Shown here in pieces: positions 1 through 10,100 of a stretch of 64,000 nt of DNA. The number at the start of each line of letters is the position of its first letter. The stretch's first letter is position 1. A model generated the notes under the pieces. It was given only the letters and a program-made list of their open reading frames with translations. It had not been told where the DNA came from and made no database searches. The DNA is from an uncultured Bryobacteraceae bacterium (GTDB lineage: Bacteria; Acidobacteriota; Terriglobia; Bryobacterales; Bryobacteraceae). The translations under genes and the position numbers were made by a program. The stretch is taken from the NCBI GenBank assembly GCA_938003835.1, contig CALKXJ010000004.1, positions 62,001 through 126,000 of the forward strand, read 5' to 3'.

Positions 1-1
1 C

Positions 2-484
2 GACGGCGAGCGCATCTGCGTCATCCTGGGTGACAACATCATCGAAGGCAGCATTCGGGGTGCGGTCGAAGATTTCCGCCGCCAGGAGCGGGGCGCCAAG
101 ATCCTGCTCAAGGAGGTGGAAGACGCCGAGCGCTTCGGCGTCGCCGAGATCCAGGGCGACCGGATCATCGGCATCGAGGAGAAGCCGCAGCGGCCCAAGT
201 CCAACTACGCCGTCACGGGCATTTATATGTACGACGAGACAGTCTTCGAGAAGATCAGCCGGCTGGTTCCCTCGGCGCGGGGCGAGCTCGAGATTACCGA
301 CGTCAACAACGCCTATATCCGGGAAGGCACGATGACGTTCGCTTATCTCGAAGGGTGGTGGACCGATGCCGGCACGTTCGATTCCCTGCTGCGCGCCAAC
401 AACCTGGTGGCGCAGAGCCGGGCTAGGCAGCGGCAGCGCGAGGCGGCGCCGGTGGCGGCAGGAGCGGAGCGCGATGGCGTCTGA
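2..484 (+). CDS. rmlA: Glucose-1-phosphate thymidylyltransferase, 3' part
   Basis: This is the C-terminal 160 residues of RmlA, cut by the window edge; the frame is open from base 2. The enzyme makes dTDP-glucose from dTTP and glucose-1-phosphate, the first step of dTDP-L-rhamnose and related sugars. Visible landmarks are VILGDNI near the edge, FGVAEI, IEEKP, the YAVTGIYMYD strand and the C-terminal GWWTDAGTFDSLL, all typical of the short RmlA family. The last 20 residues are Arg/Gln/Ala-rich and look non-conserved. Its end overlaps the next gene by 11 bp, so the two are probably translated together. The nucleotide-binding N-terminus lies outside the window and cannot be judged. Confidence 0.93.
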   Translation, partial: DGERICVILGDNIIEGSIRGAVEDFRRQERGAKILLKEVEDAERFGVAEIQGDRIIGIEEKPQRPKSNYAVTGIYMYDETVFEKISRLVPSARGELEITDVNNAYIREGTMTFAYLEGWWTDAGTFDSLLRANNLVAQSRARQRQREAAPVAAGAERDGV

Positions 485-1040
485 AACCGCGGCCACGATG
501 GCAACCGAGGCCCAGATTCGCATCCCCGCCTGCGAGAAGGGCCTAGGCAAGGTAATTCTCGCTCCGGATTCGGGCGAGCTGATTCGCGGCGTGCGCGTGG
601 CGCCCTTCACCATCTATCCCGACGACCGCGGCTGTTTTCTCGAGGTCGCCCGGATGGGGCTCGGCCTGGTGGCCGAGTTTCCCCGCGAAACCACTCAGGT
701 CTCGGCGGCTTTGAACTATCCGGGCACGATCAAGGCTTTCCACTATCACCTACTCCAGACCGACGTCTGGGTCCCCGTCTATGGGATGCTTCAGGTGGCG
801 CTGGTCGACCTGCGGCCGGATTCGCCCACCTTCGGCGCGCGCAATACGCTCTACGTCGGCACGATGCGGCCCTGGCAGATCCTGGTGCCCCCCGGCGTCG
901 CCCACGGCTACAAGGTAATCGGCACCGAATCGGCCTTCCTGGTCTACGTCACCAACCGGTTCTACAATCCGGCCGACGAGGGTCGAATTCCTTACAACGA
1001 TCCGCTGATCAACTACGACTGGGAAACGCAGCACAAATGA
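474..1040 (+). CDS. rmlC: dTDP-4-dehydrorhamnose 3,5-epimerase family protein (RmlC-like)
   Basis: A 188-residue cupin-type sugar epimerase. I chose the ATG at 474 because GGAGCGGAG lies just upstream and the start falls inside the rmlA end; the open frame extends to 366, but that stretch is in the shadow of rmlA. RmlC landmarks are DDRGCFLEV, AFHYHLLQTD, VALVDLRPDSPTFG and VPPGVAHGYKV. The usual RGLHxQ followed by a Lys-containing strand is replaced by KAFHYHLLQTDVWVPVYG, so I do not see the Lys that classical RmlC enzymes carry there. It may be a variant epimerase rather than strict RmlC. It sits between rmlA and rmlB and overlaps rmlB by ATGA. No rmlD is seen in the window. Confidence 0.82.
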   Translation: MASETAATMATEAQIRIPACEKGLGKVILAPDSGELIRGVRVAPFTIYPDDRGCFLEVARMGLGLVAEFPRETTQVSAALNYPGTIKAFHYHLLQTDVWVPVYGMLQVALVDLRPDSPTFGARNTLYVGTMRPWQILVPPGVAHGYKVIGTESAFLVYVTNRFYNPADEGRIPYNDPLINYDWETQHK

Positions 1041-2074
1041 AAATCCTGGTGACCGGGGGCGCGGGTTTTATCGGCTCCGCTTTCGTGCGCCTGTCGCTGG
1101 CTGAGCGCGCCGAGGTCCGGATTGTCAATCTGGACAAGCTGACTTACGCCGGAAATCTCGAGAATCTGGTCTCGGTGGCGGGCGATCCCCGCTACCGCTT
1201 CATTCGCGGAGACGTCTGCGACGCGGAGCTGGTGGATCGCCTTTTTGTGGAAGAGCGGCCGGAGGCGGTCATCCATTTCGCCGCTGAATCGCATGTGGAC
1301 CGCAGCATTCTCTCGCCGGCGCCGGTCTTCGAAACCAACCTTCGCGGCACCTTCACCCTGCTCGAGGCGGCGCGGCGGCACGGCGTGGGCCTGTTTCTCC
1401 AGGTCTCGACCGACGAAGTCTACGGCAGCATCGAGCCTCCGGCGGAGGCCGAGGAATCCTACCCACTGCGGCCGAGCAGCCCCTATTCGGCCTCCAAGGC
1501 GGGCGCCGATCTGCTGGCGCTCTCCTACTGGACGACTTACCGCGTGCCTGTGATCGTCACGCGCGCCTCCAACAACTACGGCCCGTACCAGTTCCCCGAA
1601 AAGCTCATCCCCTTGATGATCTCCAACGCCCTGGAGGACAGGCCGCTGCCCATTTACGGCGACGGTCTCCAGGTGCGCGACTGGCTCTACGTGGACGACC
1701 ACTGCCGGGCCCTCTGGGCGGTGTTGGAGCGAGGCCGGCGGGGCGAGATCTACAACATCGGCGGCAGTTGCTCGCTACCAAACCGTGAGGTGGTTCGCCG
1801 CATCCTGCGCGCCACCGGAAAGCCCGAAAGCCTGATGCAGTCGGTGGCCGATCGACCGGGCCACGATCGGCGCTATGCGCTCTCGAGCGCCAAGGTCACC
1901 ACTGAGACGGGCTGGCGTCCCCAGGTCGGCTTCGAGTCCGGTCTCGCGGCCACCATCCGCTGGTATCAGGAAAACCGCGACTGGGTGATGCGGGTCAAGT
2001 CGGGCGAATACCGCGACTATTACGCCCGTAACTACGAGAACCGCGAGACCGAGCTTGGCAGCCTCGTCCGCTGA
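1037..2074 (+). CDS. rmlB: dTDP-glucose 4,6-dehydratase
   Basis: A 345-residue extended short-chain dehydrogenase that converts dTDP-glucose to dTDP-4-keto-6-deoxyglucose using bound NAD. The Rossmann motif GGAGFIG is at residues 7-13. The catalytic Thr-Asp-Glu of STDEVYG is at 125-127, and the YxxxK pair is Tyr150 and Lys154 in SPYSASK. Length and the RDWLYVDDHC segment fit RmlB. The start codon overlaps the previous stop (ATGA). The gene ends 6 bp before the convergent acyl-CoA synthetase gene, with no room for a separate terminator. Together with rmlA and the RmlC-like gene it supplies an activated deoxysugar, probably for surface polysaccharide. Confidence 0.95.
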   Translation: MKILVTGGAGFIGSAFVRLSLAERAEVRIVNLDKLTYAGNLENLVSVAGDPRYRFIRGDVCDAELVDRLFVEERPEAVIHFAAESHVDRSILSPAPVFETNLRGTFTLLEAARRHGVGLFLQVSTDEVYGSIEPPAEAEESYPLRPSSPYSASKAGADLLALSYWTTYRVPVIVTRASNNYGPYQFPEKLIPLMISNALEDRPLPIYGDGLQVRDWLYVDDHCRALWAVLERGRRGEIYNIGGSCSLPNREVVRRILRATGKPESLMQSVADRPGHDRRYALSSAKVTTETGWRPQVGFESGLAATIRWYQENRDWVMRVKSGEYRDYYARNYENRETELGSLVR

Positions 2075-2080
2075 ACGCGC

Positions 2081-4870
2081 TCACCCCAGTTGAACCTCGA
2101 CCGAAACGGTCGGGTCACCCATCTGGTAATCGATCTTGAAGCCCAGCTTCTCGCACAGGCGGATCATCGCGGTGTTATCGGGATGAATCTCGGCGGTCAG
2201 TCGCTTCACCCCCTCCTGCCGCGCCACCTCGAGCAGCCGGCGCAGCATCTCGGTGCCGAGGCCCTTGCCTTGGGCAGCGTCGCTGATCACCACGGCGAAC
2301 TCGGCCTCCTCGGGCGCCTGCAAGCGGTTGAAGCGCGCCACGCCGAGGATCTCGAGCAGGCCCGTCTGGGGATTCTTCCGCTCGGCCACGAGCGCCATCT
2401 GGCGGTCGTAGTCGATGAAGCAGATCCGGGTGAGCCGCTCGTGCGCGATGCGCTGGGTCAGATGGAGCATCTCGAGGTAACGGAAGTAGACCGTGCGCTC
2501 CGACAGCGTCTCGTGGAAACGAACCATATATGGCTCGTCCTCCGGCCGGATCGGCCGGATGGTGATCTCGGCTCCGTCCTTGGTGGTGGCTTTGAAAACG
2601 TACTGCGTCGGGTAGGGCCGGATCGCCGGCTTGGGAAGGTCGGCCTCAGCCGTCGCAGGGTCGTGCAACACCACGCGAGCATCGAGCGCCAGCAGGCCCT
2701 CGGGCGAAGCCAGCAGCGGGTTGATGTCGATCTCCTTGATCCACCGCTGCTCGACCACGAGCTGGGAGAAGCGCACCAGCAGGGCCTCCAGGCCGGCGAG
2801 ATCCACCGGACGGCGGCCACGGACCCCCCGCAGGGCCGTATAGATCTTGGTCTGCTCCATCATCCGGCGCGCCAGGGTCGTGTTCAGCGGCGGCAGGGCG
2901 AGCGCCCGGTCCTGGAAAACCTCGACCAGCTGGCCGCCGAGCCCGAACAGCAGCACGGGGCCGAACTGCGGGTCGATGGTGCTGCCGACGATCAGCTCAT
3001 AGCCGAAGACCTGAATCATCGGCTGCACGGTGACGCCCAGAAAATCCTCCTTGCGGGCTTTCCGGGTGACCGACTCGTGGATCGCTTCGAAGGCGGCGCG
3101 CACCGCAGCGGCGTCTTTCAGGTTGAGATGGACTCCGCCGACATCGGTCTTGTGCGTAATGGTCTCCGAATGCAGCTTCACCACCACGGGGTAGCCGATC
3201 TCGTTGGCGGCGGCCACCGCCTCCTCGGCCGTAGCCGCCAGTCGGGAAGGCACCGTGGGAATGCCGTAGGCCGCAAGAACCTGCTTGGATTCGTGCTCGG
3301 ACAACAACACGCGACCGGCGGCTCGGGCATCCCGGATGATAGACTCCACCTGCCCGCGGCTTACTCCGTCGGCTCCCGCCCCGTCGGTGAAGATCGGCGT
3401 CTCATAGAGGCCGCGCAGGTTGTAGGTGTAACGCCACATATACTGGAAGGCCCGGGCCGCCGTATCGGGATAGGGGAAGGTGGGAATATTGGCCGCATTG
3501 AGAATCCGAATGCCTGCGGCAACCTCGGCACCGCCCATCCAACTGGCCAGCACCGGCTTGTCCAGCCGGCTGTAGCTCTTGAGCAGCTCTGCCGTACCGG
3601 TGGCGTCGGTCATGGCTTGCGGCGTCAGAATCACCAGCAGCCCGTCGCTGTTCGGGTCGCGTGCCGCCACCTCGAGCGCCCGGGCGTACCGCTCGGCATC
3701 GGCGTCCCCCAAAATGTCAATCGGGTTACCGCGACTCCAGTGGCGCGGCAGGAATTTGTTCAGCTCCTCGATGGTGGCCGGACTCAGCTCCGCGAGCTCA
3801 CCCCCGGCGGCGATCAGGGCATCGGTGGCCAGCACTGCCGGGCCGCCGGCGTTGGTCAGGATCGTCATCCGCGGCCCCTTCGGGCGCGGCTGCTTGGCCA
3901 GAACTTCGGCGGTGTAAAAGAGGTCGGAGATGTTGTTGACGCGAAGCACGCCGGTGCGACGGAAGGCGGCCTCCAGCACGGCGTCGGATCCGGTCATCGC
4001 ACCCGTATGGGAGGCTGCGGCCTTGCCGCCGGCCGCCGTGCGGCCCGCTTTGATCACGATAATGGGCTTGGAGAGCGCCACCTCGCGTGCTGCCGACAGG
4101 AACGACCGCGCGTCGCCGATCGACTCCATGTAGATCAAAATGCTGCGGGTATTCGGGTCGTTGCCGAGATAATCGATCAGGTCGCCCCAGCCGACATCCA
4201 CCATCGCGCCGATGGAGATGAAGGCGCTGAAACCGACCATCTCCTGAAAGCTCCAGTCGAGCACCGCCGTGCAGAGCGCGCCGCTTTGGCTGATGAAGCC
4301 GACGTTGCCCGGCCGGGCCATTCCGGCAGCGAAGGTGGCATTGACGCCGGTGAGCGGCGACATCAACCCGAGGCAGTTCGGACCGATGATGCGCATGCCG
4401 AACCGGCGGGCCTCGGCCAGAAGCTGCTGCTCGAGTTCGGCGCCTTCGGGGCCCAGCTCCCGGAAACCCGCCGAAATCACAATGGCGCCTTTGACCCCGG
4501 CTTCACCGCATTCGCGGATGACACCCGGAACGAGCGCCGCGCGCGTGACCACCACGGCCAGGTCGACCTCGGCCGGTACGTCTTTAACCGACTTGTACGC
4601 CTTAATGCCGAGCACGCTGGGACGGTTGGGGTTGACCGGGAAGACCGCGCCGCCGAACGGCGTGCTGATCAGATTCCAGAGCGTGGTGCGGCCAACCGAT
4701 CCCGGCGCTTCGGTAGCGCCGATTACCGCGATGTTTTTCGGCTTAAAGAATACATCCAGCGGATGGGGGCGGGCCTGATAAATGTTGTGAGCCGTTTCCG
4801 TGCCTAGTTTTCCGGTTCTTGATGTCGCTGTCGCCATAAAGATTGCGCCTCGTTCTCGAATTACCATCAT
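2081..4870 (-). CDS. NDP-forming acyl-CoA synthetase fused to a GNAT acetyltransferase (Pat-like)
   Basis: About 929 residues from the ATG at 4870 (AGGAAA 8 bp upstream); an ATG at 4837 giving 918 residues is also possible. Domains in order: CoA-binding Rossmann domain ([15 protein letters not shown], about residues 46-60), succinyl-CoA-ligase-like domains, ATP-grasp ([20 protein letters not shown] onward) and a C-terminal GNAT domain beginning near [12 protein letters not shown]. This order is that of the protein lysine acetyltransferase Pat/PatZ, which silences acetyl-CoA synthetase. The putative phosphohistidine motif [10 protein letters not shown] (His about 288) is intact, so the synthetase half may be catalytic. 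It is a single gene divergent from the aldo/keto reductase; 88 bp separate the starts. Confidence 0.85.
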   Translation of the reverse strand: MMVIRERGAIFMATATSRTGKLGTETAHNIYQARPHPLDVFFKPKNIAVIGATEAPGSVGRTTLWNLISTPFGGAVFPVNPNRPSVLGIKAYKSVKDVPAEVDLAVVVTRAALVPGVIRECGEAGVKGAIVISAGFRELGPEGAELEQQLLAEARRFGMRIIGPNCLGLMSPLTGVNATFAAGMARPGNVGFISQSGALCTAVLDWSFQEMVGFSAFISIGAMVDVGWGDLIDYLGNDPNTRSILIYMESIGDARSFLSAAREVALSKPIIVIKAGRTAAGGKAAASHTGAMTGSDAVLEAAFRRTGVLRVNNISDLFYTAEVLAKQPRPKGPRMTILTNAGGPAVLATDALIAAGGELAELSPATIEELNKFLPRHWSRGNPIDILGDADAERYARALEVAARDPNSDGLLVILTPQAMTDATGTAELLKSYSRLDKPVLASWMGGAEVAAGIRILNAANIPTFPYPDTAARAFQYMWRYTYNLRGLYETPIFTDGAGADGVSRGQVESIIRDARAAGRVLLSEHESKQVLAAYGIPTVPSRLAATAEEAVAAANEIGYPVVVKLHSETITHKTDVGGVHLNLKDAAAVRAAFEAIHESVTRKARKEDFLGVTVQPMIQVFGYELIVGSTIDPQFGPVLLFGLGGQLVEVFQDRALALPPLNTTLARRMMEQTKIYTALRGVRGRRPVDLAGLEALLVRFSQLVVEQRWIKEIDINPLLASPEGLLALDARVVLHDPATAEADLPKPAIRPYPTQYVFKATTKDGAEITIRPIRPEDEPYMVRFHETLSERTVYFRYLEMLHLTQRIAHERLTRICFIDYDRQMALVAERKNPQTGLLEILGVARFNRLQAPEEAEFAVVISDAAQGKGLGTEMLRRLLEVARQEGVKRLTAEIHPDNTAMIRLCEKLGFKIDYQMGDPTVSVEVQLG

Positions 4871-4958
4871 CGCCGTTTCCTGCGCTGGGCGCAACCCGAA
4901 CAGAGGATACTTGACTCTGAAATCCAGGCCGCTATACTGGCGGTGAGGAGATGGTCGC

Positions 4959-5879
4959 ATGAAACGCCGCGATTTCCTGAGTTCAGCGCTGGCCGGTTCG
5001 CCCCTGGCTCGCGCGGCCCGCCAAAGGGAGCTCCCCCGGCGCCCCTTCCGCGACGATGTCCAACTGTCGATCATCGGCTTCGGTGGCATCGTGGTCGTGG
5101 GTCTCGAGCAAAAGGAGGCCGACCGCCTGGTGGCGGCTTCGGTGGACCGCGGCGTCAACTATTTCGACGTTGCTCCCAGCTACTGGGACGGTGAGGCGGA
5201 AACGAAGCTGGGGCACGCCCTCAAGCCGTACCGGAGCAGGGTCTTCCTGGCGGAGAAGACCACGCAGCGCACCGCCGCCGGCGCCCTGGCGGAATTGGAA
5301 ACCTCTCTTCGTCGCCTGGGGACCGACCACGTCGACCTCTACCAGTTCCACGCCGTCACGACGATGGAGGATGTCGAGGGGATCACTGCGCCGGGCGGGG
5401 CCGCAGAAGCCTTCCTGAAGGCCAAGCGCGATGGCAAACTCCGTTATATCGGCTTCTCAGCGCATTCGGTTCCGGCGGCCCTGGCCCTGATGGACCGCCT
5501 CGAGCTCGATTCGATTCTCTTTCCGGTGAACTTCGTCTGTTGGAGTCGGGGTAACTTCGGGCCGCAGGTGCTCGCGCGGGCGAAGGAGAAAGGGGTAGCG
5601 CGGCTCGCCTTGAAGGCGATGGCGCACAGCGCGTTGCCGCAGGGCGCCCAACGCACCCATCCGAAATGCTGGTACCGGCCGGTTACGGAGCGCTCCCTGG
5701 CCGAGCAGGCGCTACGGTTCACCCTCTCCGAGGACATCACGGCGGCGATACCGCCCGGCGACGAGAAGCTGTATCAGATGGCGCTCGAGTTGGCCGCAGG
5801 CTTCCGGCCGCTGGTTGAGGCGGAACGCCAGGCCCTGTTCGAGGCGAGCTCGGGCGTCGAGCCGATCTTCCGGGCCTGA
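4959..5879 (+). CDS. Exported aldo/keto reductase
   Basis: A 306-residue aldo/keto reductase. The N-terminus [15 protein letters not shown] carries a twin-arginine motif followed by a short, weakly hydrophobic stretch, suggesting Tat export of the folded NADP-bound enzyme. AKR landmarks are FGG near residue 42, catalytic Asp70 and Tyr75 in YFDVAPSYW, Lys100 in [19 protein letters not shown], and RYIGFSAHS. The substrate cannot be deduced. GAGGAG lies 8 bp before the ATG. The gene stands alone, with a 334 bp gap before the Fe-S gene, and has no obvious terminator. Many acidobacterial and planctomycete proteins of this class carry Tat signals, but I cannot confirm export here. Confidence 0.82.
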   Translation: MKRRDFLSSALAGSPLARAARQRELPRRPFRDDVQLSIIGFGGIVVVGLEQKEADRLVAASVDRGVNYFDVAPSYWDGEAETKLGHALKPYRSRVFLAEKTTQRTAAGALAELETSLRRLGTDHVDLYQFHAVTTMEDVEGITAPGGAAEAFLKAKRDGKLRYIGFSAHSVPAALALMDRLELDSILFPVNFVCWSRGNFGPQVLARAKEKGVARLALKAMAHSALPQGAQRTHPKCWYRPVTERSLAEQALRFTLSEDITAAIPPGDEKLYQMALELAAGFRPLVEAERQALFEASSGVEPIFRA

Positions 5880-6213
5880 GCCGGGGCGGCGGCGCGGTCA
5901 GGGCGCAGGTTTCGCTGCCCCAACGGGGAGACCAGTCCCCCGATGAAAGGACCGCGAAATTCCATGCTCCCCAAACGTCGGGGACGGTGTGGGGAAATTC
6001 ACCCACTTGGGTCGAGGTCGCGCTGCTTTGCCGCCTTTGGCCGAGGGCTCACTGCCGCGCCTTTCCACCCCGGCAGGGAGTTTCAGCTCGTGATTTCTTG
6101 AACCTAGGGGCTCGGAGCAAGGAGGCCGGACTTTGGCAGCAGCCTTGCTCTGACTGGCTGCCGAGTAGAGTGCATCGCTCAACTCGGGGAGTTTTCTAAC
6201 AGGAGGGCGCTCG
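5880..6213 (+). promoter_or_regulatory. Long non-coding leader upstream of the Fe-S/molybdopterin operon
   Basis: A 334 bp gap with no convincing gene on either strand. It ends in AGGAGGG, a strong ribosome binding site 8 bp before the ATG at 6214. A perfect 8 bp inverted repeat, GAGCAAGG at 6115-6122 and CCTTGCTC at 6143-6150, could form a hairpin about 60-100 bp before the start. The rest holds short G and C runs (for example GGGGA...TCCCC around 5926-5941). The region probably contains the operon promoter and a regulatory structure; I cannot assign a riboswitch family. Confidence 0.4.
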
Positions 6214-7149
6214 ATGCCAGAGCCAACGACACCGTTCGCTCCGCAGAAAGGCAATGACGAGCCGCCGCGCCGCAAGTTTTTGCAGGCGCTCGCAGCGGTC
6301 GGCTCCGGCGCAGCGACGGCCTTCGTCGGCGCCAAGGTCCTCGCCTCCCGTGAGGCCCAAGCCGCACCCGTCCCGCCGGTCCTGGCCGAGTCGACCGGAA
6401 ATCTCATCGTTCGCATGCAACAGGAGCTGGAGGCCGCGCTCGCCAGCGGGAAGACCCCGAGCTGGTTGATGGTGGTCGATACCCGCAAATGCATCGGATG
6501 CGACGGCTGCACCATCGCCTGCCGGGCCGAGAACCCGACCGGACCGGCGGGCAGCTTCCGCCGGGTCATCCAGTTGACGCTGCCCATCGGACCGCGCCCC
6601 TGGGCAATTTACAAGCCGGCAAACTGCTTGCAATGCGATGATCCGCCCTGCGCCAAAGCGGTTCCTCCGGGGATGATCAACAAGCGCCCGGACGGCATCG
6701 TGGAGTTCGACTACTCGAAGCTGACCGGACCGTGGGCGAAAGCGGCCGCCGAGGCTTGTCCCTTTAAGGCCGTGCACGTCGACGACGGCAGAACCTTCAC
6801 CGAAAATACCCCGCGGCCGCAGGCGTACGAAAGTCGTTCCTTTGTCGAAAACGGCGCCGTCTATGCGCGCCGGCCTGGCGCGAACCCGCTGGCGGGAGTC
6901 GCGCGAAAATGCACGTTCTGTAGCCATCTGCTCGACGTCGGCGTTCTGCCGGCGTGTGTCACCACGTGCGTCGGAGGCGCCATGTATTTCGGCGACGCCA
7001 ACTCGCCGACAAGCCTCGTCAACGAGGTCACCGGAGGCCGGCGGATCTTCCGTGGCCATCAGAACCTCGGTGTCAAACCGCGCGTGATCTACTTGCAGGA
7101 GTCGATGCCGGGTGCTCCCCACATCGACTGCGCGGCCTGCCACTCCTGA
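6214..7149 (+). CDS. Tat-exported ferredoxin-type electron-transfer subunit (TtrB/NrfC-like)
   Basis: A 311-residue iron-sulfur protein with a Tat signal (RRKFLQALAAVG, residues 19-30). It should transfer electrons to the molybdopterin enzyme encoded 11 bp downstream. Cluster motif I is intact (Cys93, 96, 99, 103). Motif II has Cys138, 141 and 146, but Val150 stands where the fourth Cys is expected. The region expected to hold motif III (TGPWAKAAAEACPFKAVH) keeps only Cys182. Motif IV is CTFC with a later PACVTTC. So about 12 of the 16 cysteines usual for this subunit family are present. The protein ends in CAACHS, a CxxCH of the type that binds haem c. Classification as an Fe-S subunit is firm; the electron-carrying capacity is uncertain. 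Confidence 0.88.
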   Translation: MPEPTTPFAPQKGNDEPPRRKFLQALAAVGSGAATAFVGAKVLASREAQAAPVPPVLAESTGNLIVRMQQELEAALASGKTPSWLMVVDTRKCIGCDGCTIACRAENPTGPAGSFRRVIQLTLPIGPRPWAIYKPANCLQCDDPPCAKAVPPGMINKRPDGIVEFDYSKLTGPWAKAAAEACPFKAVHVDDGRTFTENTPRPQAYESRSFVENGAVYARRPGANPLAGVARKCTFCSHLLDVGVLPACVTTCVGGAMYFGDANSPTSLVNEVTGGRRIFRGHQNLGVKPRVIYLQESMPGAPHIDCAACHS

Positions 7150-7160
7150 GGAGGGCGACC

Positions 7161-10100
7161 ATGAAGCCGAACCAGACGATTCAGCAAGAACCGTTCTCCG
7201 AGCAGCTCGAGCCGGCGCGTCGCGAGCTGTTAAAGTGCGGCGCGCTGCTGGGCGGTGGTCTGCTGGCGGCATTGGGCCGACAGGCCTCCGCGCAGGCGGG
7301 TGGCTCGGGTCGCGCCACCCGGAAACCCGTGGAGGCCTCGGATTTCATCTATTCCACCTGCTTGCAGTGCAACACCGGCTGCGAGATCAAGGTGAGGATT
7401 CAGGATGGTCTGGCGGTCAAAATTGACGGGAACCCCTACGCGCCGCGTCCCATGGACCCGCATATCGACTGGGGCACCCCAGTGAGCCAGGCGGCGCGGC
7501 TGAGTGCCCCGATCTGTCCGAAGGGCCAGGCGGGCATCCAGACTGCCTACGACCCCTATCGCGTGGTCAAAGTTCTCAAAAGAGCCGGCAAGCGGGGCGA
7601 GGGCAAATGGATCACCATTCCTTTCGACCAGGCCATCGATGAGATCGTCAACGGCGGCGTGCTCTTTCCGCAGGACGGAGGCGCGCCGGTAACGGGTCTG
7701 CGAGACCTCTACGCCCTCCGCGACCCGCGGCTTTTCAGCGCGATGGCGGCCGACGTCGCCGCCATCCGTGACAAGAAAATGACGGTGGCGGAGTTCCAGG
7801 AAAAGTACAGGGAACACCTGGACAAGCTCATCGATCCCGCTCATCCGGACTTCGGCCCGAAGAATAACCAGTTCGTCTTCAATTGGGGGCGCCTGAAGGG
7901 CGGGCGGTCGGACTTCTTCCTCCGCTTCGTCCGGGACAGCTTCGGCTCAGTGAATGCGCATGGTCACACCACGGTCTGCCAGGGCTCCATCTATTTCGCG
8001 GGCAAGTCCATGGCCGATCAGCCGCGAGGCGGCACCTTCACCGGGGGCGCCAAAGCCTACTGGATGGCCGATACCGCGAATGCGGAGTTCATTATTTATT
8101 GGGGCGCCAATGTTCTTGAGGGCAATTACGGCCCGTCGTTGAAGGTGCCGAAGATCACGCGGGGGATCGCCAGCGGCAGATTGCGCGTGGCCGTCGTCGA
8201 TCCGCGTTATAGCAAGATCGCCTCCAAGGCCTGGAAGTGGGTTCCGATCAAGCCGGGCGAGGATGCCGCGCTTGCCCTGGGCATGATCCGCTGGATCATC
8301 GACAACCAGCGCTACGACAAGCGGTATCTGGAGAACTGCAACCGGGCTGCGGCCACTGCCGACGGCGAACCCACCTGGTCAAATGCCGCTTGGCTGGTCA
8401 AGATCCGGCCGGACGGGACGGCGGGGGCGTTTCTGCGGGCCTCCGAGGTCGGGCTCGGGGGCGACGCCGACACTTTCGTCTGCCTGCGGGACGGCAAACC
8501 GGTCGCCTTCAAGTCCGATGACGCCGCCAACCCCGTCGAGGGCGACCTGTTCGCCGACACCACGATCGGCAACATCCGGGTCAAGACCGGCTTGCAGTTG
8601 CTTTACGAGGAGGCCGCCAAAAGGACCGTCTTCGAGTGGGCGGAGATCGCCGGCGTCAGCGCCAGGGACGTCGTAGCCCTCGCTCAGGAATTTACCTCCC
8701 ACGGCAAGCGGGCCGTTGTTGAGATCCATCGCGGCGTCTCCCAGCACACCAATGGTTTCTACAACGTGCTGGCGACCATGGGCGCGCTGAACACGCTCAT
8801 CGGCAATCTGGACTGGAAGGGCGGACTCGTCTATGGCGGAGGCACTTACGGTGAAAGCGGCGGCACAGGGCGTCCCTTCCAGCTCGGAGACCATCCGGCG
8901 AAGATCACGCCCTTCGGCATCGACATCATCCGCGGAGGGGCCAGTTACGAAAAGAGCACCATCTTCTCCGGCTATCCGGCCAAGCGGCCCTGGTATCCAC
9001 TCGCGAGCGACGTCTATCAGGAGGTGATTCCCTCAGCAGGCGACGCCTATCCCTACCCCATTAAGGTGCTGTTCCTCTACATGGGGTCGCCCGTCTATGC
9101 GCTGCCTGCGGGCCATTCGCTGATCCCGATCCTGCTCGATACGACGAAGATCCCTCTGTTTGTGTGCAGCGACATCGTCATCGGCGAAACCAGTCAATAC
9201 GCCGACTACATCTTTCCCGATCTCACCTACCTGGAGCGATGGGAGTTTCACCGCACGCATCCTTCCATCGTGCATCGGGTCTCCCCGGTCCGCCAGCCGG
9301 CGATCCCTTCGCCGAACGAAACGGTGCGCGTCTTCGGCCATGAAATGCCGATCTCCATGGAGGCCGTCTTTCTGGCGATTGCCGAGCGATTGCGGCTGCC
9401 GGGCTTCGGTCCGGGCGGCTTCGGCAGCACCGGTGATCTGTGCTGCCCGGAGGACTTTTACCTTCGCATGGTCGCCAACATCGCTTTCGGTGATTCGAGC
9501 ACCGGCTCCGACATTTGCCCGGACGCCAGTGACGAGGAGGTGCAAACTTTCCTCCGGGCGCGCCAACACCTGCCTGCTTCGATGTTCGACGTCGAGCGCT
9601 GGTCCAAGCCGGTCGGGCCCGACTGGTGGAAAAAGGTGATCTACGTGCTCAATCGAGGGGGGCGCTGGTGGAGCTACAACGAGGCCTGGGTCGGCGAGCA
9701 GGTCAAGGCCAAATACGGCAGGCTGGTCAATCTCTACCATGAGAAGCCCGCCACCCTGCGGAACTCGATGACCGGTGAGTATTTGAGCGGCGTGGCAACT
9801 TATATTCCGACCCGGGATTCGCTCGGCAGGCCGCTGGAGCACAAGGATGCGCCCTTCACCCTGATTACAAACCGCAGCATGCTCGCCACCAAGAGCCGGA
9901 CCATCTCCAACTACTGGCTCACCGCGGTGCAGCCGGAAAACTTCATCGAGATGAGCAACTTCGATGCCCGCAGGCTGGGCTTCCGCGACGGCGAGATGGT
10001 CTATGTCGTCTCTGCCTCGAATCCGGATGCCGCCTGGAACCTCGGTCACGGGAAGGCCAAGCCATTGATCGGGCGATTGCGGCTCACCGACCGGCTCCGT

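Noticed and set aside
2090-4807. 905-codon open frame on the plus strand opposite the acyl-CoA synthetase
   Set aside because: It mirrors a well-conserved minus-strand gene. Its translation is His/Arg/Gly-rich with no domain, as expected for antisense frames in high-GC DNA.
5920-5945. Possible terminator after the aldo/keto reductase
   Set aside because: The stem is only 5 bp with no T tract, which is too weak to call.
5898-6587. Minus-strand open frame covering the long leader and the start of the Fe-S gene
   Set aside because: No family similarity or ribosome binding site; it overlaps the Tat-signal coding region of a clear gene.
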